From assembly GCA_002438505.1 (NCBI GenBank), contig DJPI01000045.1, positions 1 to 7,931 on the forward strand: 7,931 bases of DNA, in the 5' to 3' direction. The translations under genes were made by a program, and so were the position numbers. Origin of the DNA: Ruminococcaceae bacterium UBA6416. Lineage in GTDB: Bacteria > Bacillota > Clostridia > Oscillospirales > Acutalibacteraceae. Below, piece by piece: positions 6,487-7,931 of the stretch (the stretch's first letter is position 1; each line of letters begins with the position of its first letter). Below the pieces are notes generated by a model. The model searched no databases and was not told the DNA's origin. It saw nothing but the letters and a program-made list of their open reading frames with translations.

Positions 6487-6955
6487 AAATTTTTTCAAGA
6501 GCAAAGCGCGGCCCCTCTTTTCCGGCTTCACCGGTCGGTAAAAAACCGCATTTAAAAAGGGCACGCTTTGATTTTTCATTTTCCGGGTCGGTCTCAGCTT
6601 CAACCGCTTCAACGCCCGGCTGCGTGAAGGCCCAGGTGCAAAGCGCTTTTACCGCCTCGGTTGCAAAACCTCTGCCTTGGAATTTTTCGTCAATTCCATA
6701 GCCGATTTCCGGCCTTCCGCTTTCCGGTAAACCTTTGAAACAAGCATCACCTACCATCTCTCCGCTGTTTTTCAAGCAAATTTTCAGCGCGGCGTACCAG
6801 TCATAAAGCTTGGGTTCGCTGCGGCAGCCGGACAACATTTCACCGTAGGTCTGCGCCATTTCGGGATCGGCAAGCTGTGCTTCTTCAATCAGCTTTTCCA
6901 TCTCTTTTTCTGTCATCGGCTCAATAAAAAGCCTGTCCGTAAAAAGCCTTTCCAT
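6485..6955 (-). CDS. GNAT family N-acetyltransferase
   Basis: A 156-residue cytoplasmic protein of the RimJ/RimL-like branch of the GNAT superfamily, which transfers acetyl from acetyl-CoA to an amine. The opening ERLFTDRLFIEPMTE is typical of that branch. Beta-4/beta-5 reads GEMVGDACFKG...PEIGYGI. The acetyl-CoA pyrophosphate loop is QGRGFA (residues 93-98), and the C-terminal NEKSKRALFKCGF motif is present. The substrate cannot be predicted; peptide N-termini, ribosomal proteins, small amines and antibiotics are all possible in this branch. GTG (6967) and TTG (6961) codons would add a few residues, but CGAGGTG at 6965-6971 is correctly spaced for the ATG at 6955 and overlaps the GTG. It is the first gene of a two-gene unit with the DUF6440 gene and has its own promoter at 7030-7058. 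Confidence 0.88.
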   Translation of the reverse strand: MERLFTDRLFIEPMTEKEMEKLIEEAQLADPEMAQTYGEMLSGCRSEPKLYDWYAALKICLKNSGEMVGDACFKGLPESGRPEIGYGIDEKFQGRGFATEAVKALCTWAFTQPGVEAVEAETDPENEKSKRALFKCGFLPTGEAGKEGPRFALEKI

Positions 6956-6964
6956 CTTCAATAA

Positions 6965-6971
6965 CACCTCG
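6965..6971 (-). promoter_or_regulatory. Ribosome binding site that sets the GNAT start at 6955
   Basis: CGAGGTG on the minus strand lies 9 nt before the ATG at 6955. Alternative starts GTG 6967 and TTG 6961 lie inside or too close to it, so the ATG is the likely start. Confidence 0.6.
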
Positions 6972-7029
6972 CATCTGAGTTTATAAGCCGGCCAAAAATT
7001 GCCAAACCGAAAGCCTCCGGTTCTGATAC

Positions 7030-7058
7030 ATGATAGCAGATTGAAAAAGGAAAGTCAA
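7030..7058 (-). promoter_or_regulatory. Predicted sigma-A promoter of the GNAT-DUF6440 operon
   Basis: On the minus strand, TTGACT (7053-7058) and TATCAT (7030-7035) are separated by exactly 17 nt, each close to consensus. Transcription would start near 7023, leaving a leader of about 68 nt before the GNAT ATG. No known riboswitch is recognisable in this leader; only a short ACCGG...TCGGT hairpin can be drawn. Confidence 0.75.
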
Positions 7059-7104
7059 TGGATGAAGCGAGCGCGGCTCGCCGTTTTGTCTTAACACAAA
7101 GGAG

Positions 7105-7144
7105 AACCGGCCGCAAGCCCGGGTGTGTAGGCTTGCGGCCGGTT
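7105..7144 (-). terminator. Long perfect hairpin, probable terminator of the CxxC-repeat protein gene
   Basis: A 15-bp perfect stem pairs AACCGGCCGCAAGCC (7105-7119) with its complement at 7130-7144 around a 10-nt loop. It lies 31 bp after the stop of the minus-strand repeat-protein gene. On the minus strand it is followed by CTCCTTTGTGTT, which is pyrimidine-rich but not a clean T run. The stem strength and position suggest a terminator, or an mRNA-stabilising 3' hairpin, placed before the GNAT promoter. Confidence 0.65.
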
Positions 7145-7175
7145 ACTATGGAAACTTTAAAAAGGGGTGTGCCAA

Positions 7176-7931
7176 TCAATAGTGCTTTACGCCGCACTCG
7201 CAGGTCTGATGGATTTTGAACAACTTCCAGAAGAAGCGTGCAATTTTGTAAATGAAGCCTGAGAAGCCGCCCTTATGGCAGGCGCAGGAGCAACCTTCCG
7301 ACGGGTTGAGCGAAACACCGCAATTGTCGCACTTTCCATCGCCGTTGTTGTCGGCGTGGCCTGTTGCGGGAACGGTTTCTCTTGCGGTAAAGATTGTTCC
7401 GCAAGTTCCGCAGTGTTTACCTTCGGTAAGGCCGTCTTTTGTGCAGGTCGGTGCAGCAGCGGGATCAATCACAATATTATGTTCCTTTTTCGGCGTAACT
7501 TCCTGCTTAACAATAACGGTGTTGCAAACCGAACAATGCTTGCCTTCGGTGAGGCCTGTTGCTTTGCAGGTTGACTCAACGGCTTTGTCAATGACAACGA
7601 TATGATCCTTCATCGGAACAGTGTTCTGCTTAACAATTACCGCTTTGCAGTCTTCGCAGTGTTTGCCTTCGGTAAGACCTGTTTTTGTGCAGGTCGCTTC
7701 TACGGCTTTGTCAACAACAATGTTTGTATGATTGTTTGGATCAATCGGGATTTCTTTCTGCTCAACGAGAATCGTGTCGCAAGCCACACAAATGCTGCAA
7801 GCGGTATAGCCTACTTCTGTGCAGGTTGCGAGCTGGACTTCAATTTCTTCAACATCGGTATGGTTGTTCGGATTGATTGCGGTTGCTTCCTGCTTAACAA
7901 TAACCGTGTTGCAAACCGAGCAGTGTTTGCC
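7176..7931 (-). CDS. CxxC-repeat surface protein with Cys-flanked amphipathic C-terminal tail (5' end outside window)
   Basis: The last 251 residues of a longer protein. The frame stays open to the window edge, and the GTG at 7787 is internal to a repeat, not the start. About four repeats of 40-44 residues carry a CxxC knuckle (HCSVC, ICVAC, HCEDC, HCSVC, HCGTC), followed by VIVKQ-type strands and a TCTKxGLTEG turn. This repeat type is common in extracellular, often leucine-rich-repeat or cell-wall, proteins of Clostridia; its function is not established. DNNGDGKCDNCG (fragment residues about 194-205) resembles a calcium-binding loop. The tail has three cysteines in CSCACHKGGF (214-223), a hydrophobic-basic stretch to about residue 240, then CECGVKHY at the end. 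The paired cysteines suggest metal binding or disulfides. A surface location is inferred; the signal peptide would lie outside the window. There is no LPXTG motif. Confidence 0.75.
   Translation of the reverse strand, partial: GKHCSVCNTVIVKQEATAINPNNHTDVEEIEVQLATCTEVGYTACSICVACDTILVEQKEIPIDPNNHTNIVVDKAVEATCTKTGLTEGKHCEDCKAVIVKQNTVPMKDHIVVIDKAVESTCKATGLTEGKHCSVCNTVIVKQEVTPKKEHNIVIDPAAAPTCTKDGLTEGKHCGTCGTIFTARETVPATGHADNNGDGKCDNCGVSLNPSEGCSCACHKGGFSGFIYKIARFFWKLFKIHQTCECGVKHY
7499..7544. repeat. Near-identical 46-bp repeat copy within the CxxC-repeat gene
   Basis: This segment matches 7886-7931 at 42 of 46 bases. Both encode KHCSVCNTVIVKQE, 387 bp apart. The two CxxC units in between are clearly more diverged at DNA level, which points to recent duplication or gene conversion between non-adjacent units. 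Confidence 0.8.
7886..7931. repeat. Second copy of the 46-bp repeat, running to the window edge
   Basis: Partner of the copy at 7499-7544, differing at four positions, three of them transitions. The similarity may continue beyond the window. Confidence 0.8.

Noticed and set aside
6958..7197. Minus-strand frame of 79 codons between the repeat-protein gene and GNAT
   Set aside because: It runs through the 15-bp hairpin and the GNAT promoter, has no ribosome binding site and no recognisable domain.
7785..7787. GTG as the start of the CxxC-repeat protein
   Set aside because: The frame continues upstream through another CxxC repeat to the window edge, so this codon is an internal valine.

Overview
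The window looks like a chromosomal segment of an anaerobic gut Firmicute of the class Clostridia, probably near Oscillospiraceae/Ruminococcaceae. This is inferred from the AGGAGG-type ribosome binding sites, a DUF6440 protein, a large cytoplasmic GH2 beta-galactosidase, TEGKHC-type CxxC surface repeats with a CHKGGF tail, and GTAG-headed GGGCGGA/TCCGCCC palindromes. No RNA gene, CRISPR array or phage gene is visible.

Layout. Positions 1-118 hold three REP-like palindromes. They lie just beyond the 3' end of a minus-strand REP-associated tyrosine transposase (RAYT, 134-631). The 537-bp gap 632-1168 holds the RAYT promoter, a striking array of eight ~21-bp units (830-996) with core GTTGAAAA, one of which is a perfect DnaA box, and a strong plus-strand promoter (1098-1126). 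That promoter drives a secreted protein with three FN3-like domains, a BIG2-like domain and a D,D-carboxypeptidase domain (1169-3070). After 25 bp and a good ribosome binding site comes lacZ (3096-6233), so the two are probably co-transcribed. Transcription ends at a textbook terminator (6240-6279).

The right third runs on the minus strand. A GNAT acetyltransferase (6485-6955) with its own promoter is followed 13 bp later by a DUF6440 protein (6283-6471), whose ribosome binding site overlaps the GNAT stop codon. Further upstream is the 3' part of a CxxC-repeat surface protein (7176-7931, 5' end outside the window), ending in a Cys-flanked amphipathic tail and followed by a 15-bp perfect hairpin.

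The genes do not form one pathway. Cell-wall trimming, galactoside hydrolysis, a small acetyltransferase operon and a surface protein sit side by side. The most unusual parts are the 21-bp phased DnaA-box-like array far from any replication gene, the RAYT with GTAG-headed REPs, and the uncharacterised C-terminal tail of the repeat protein.
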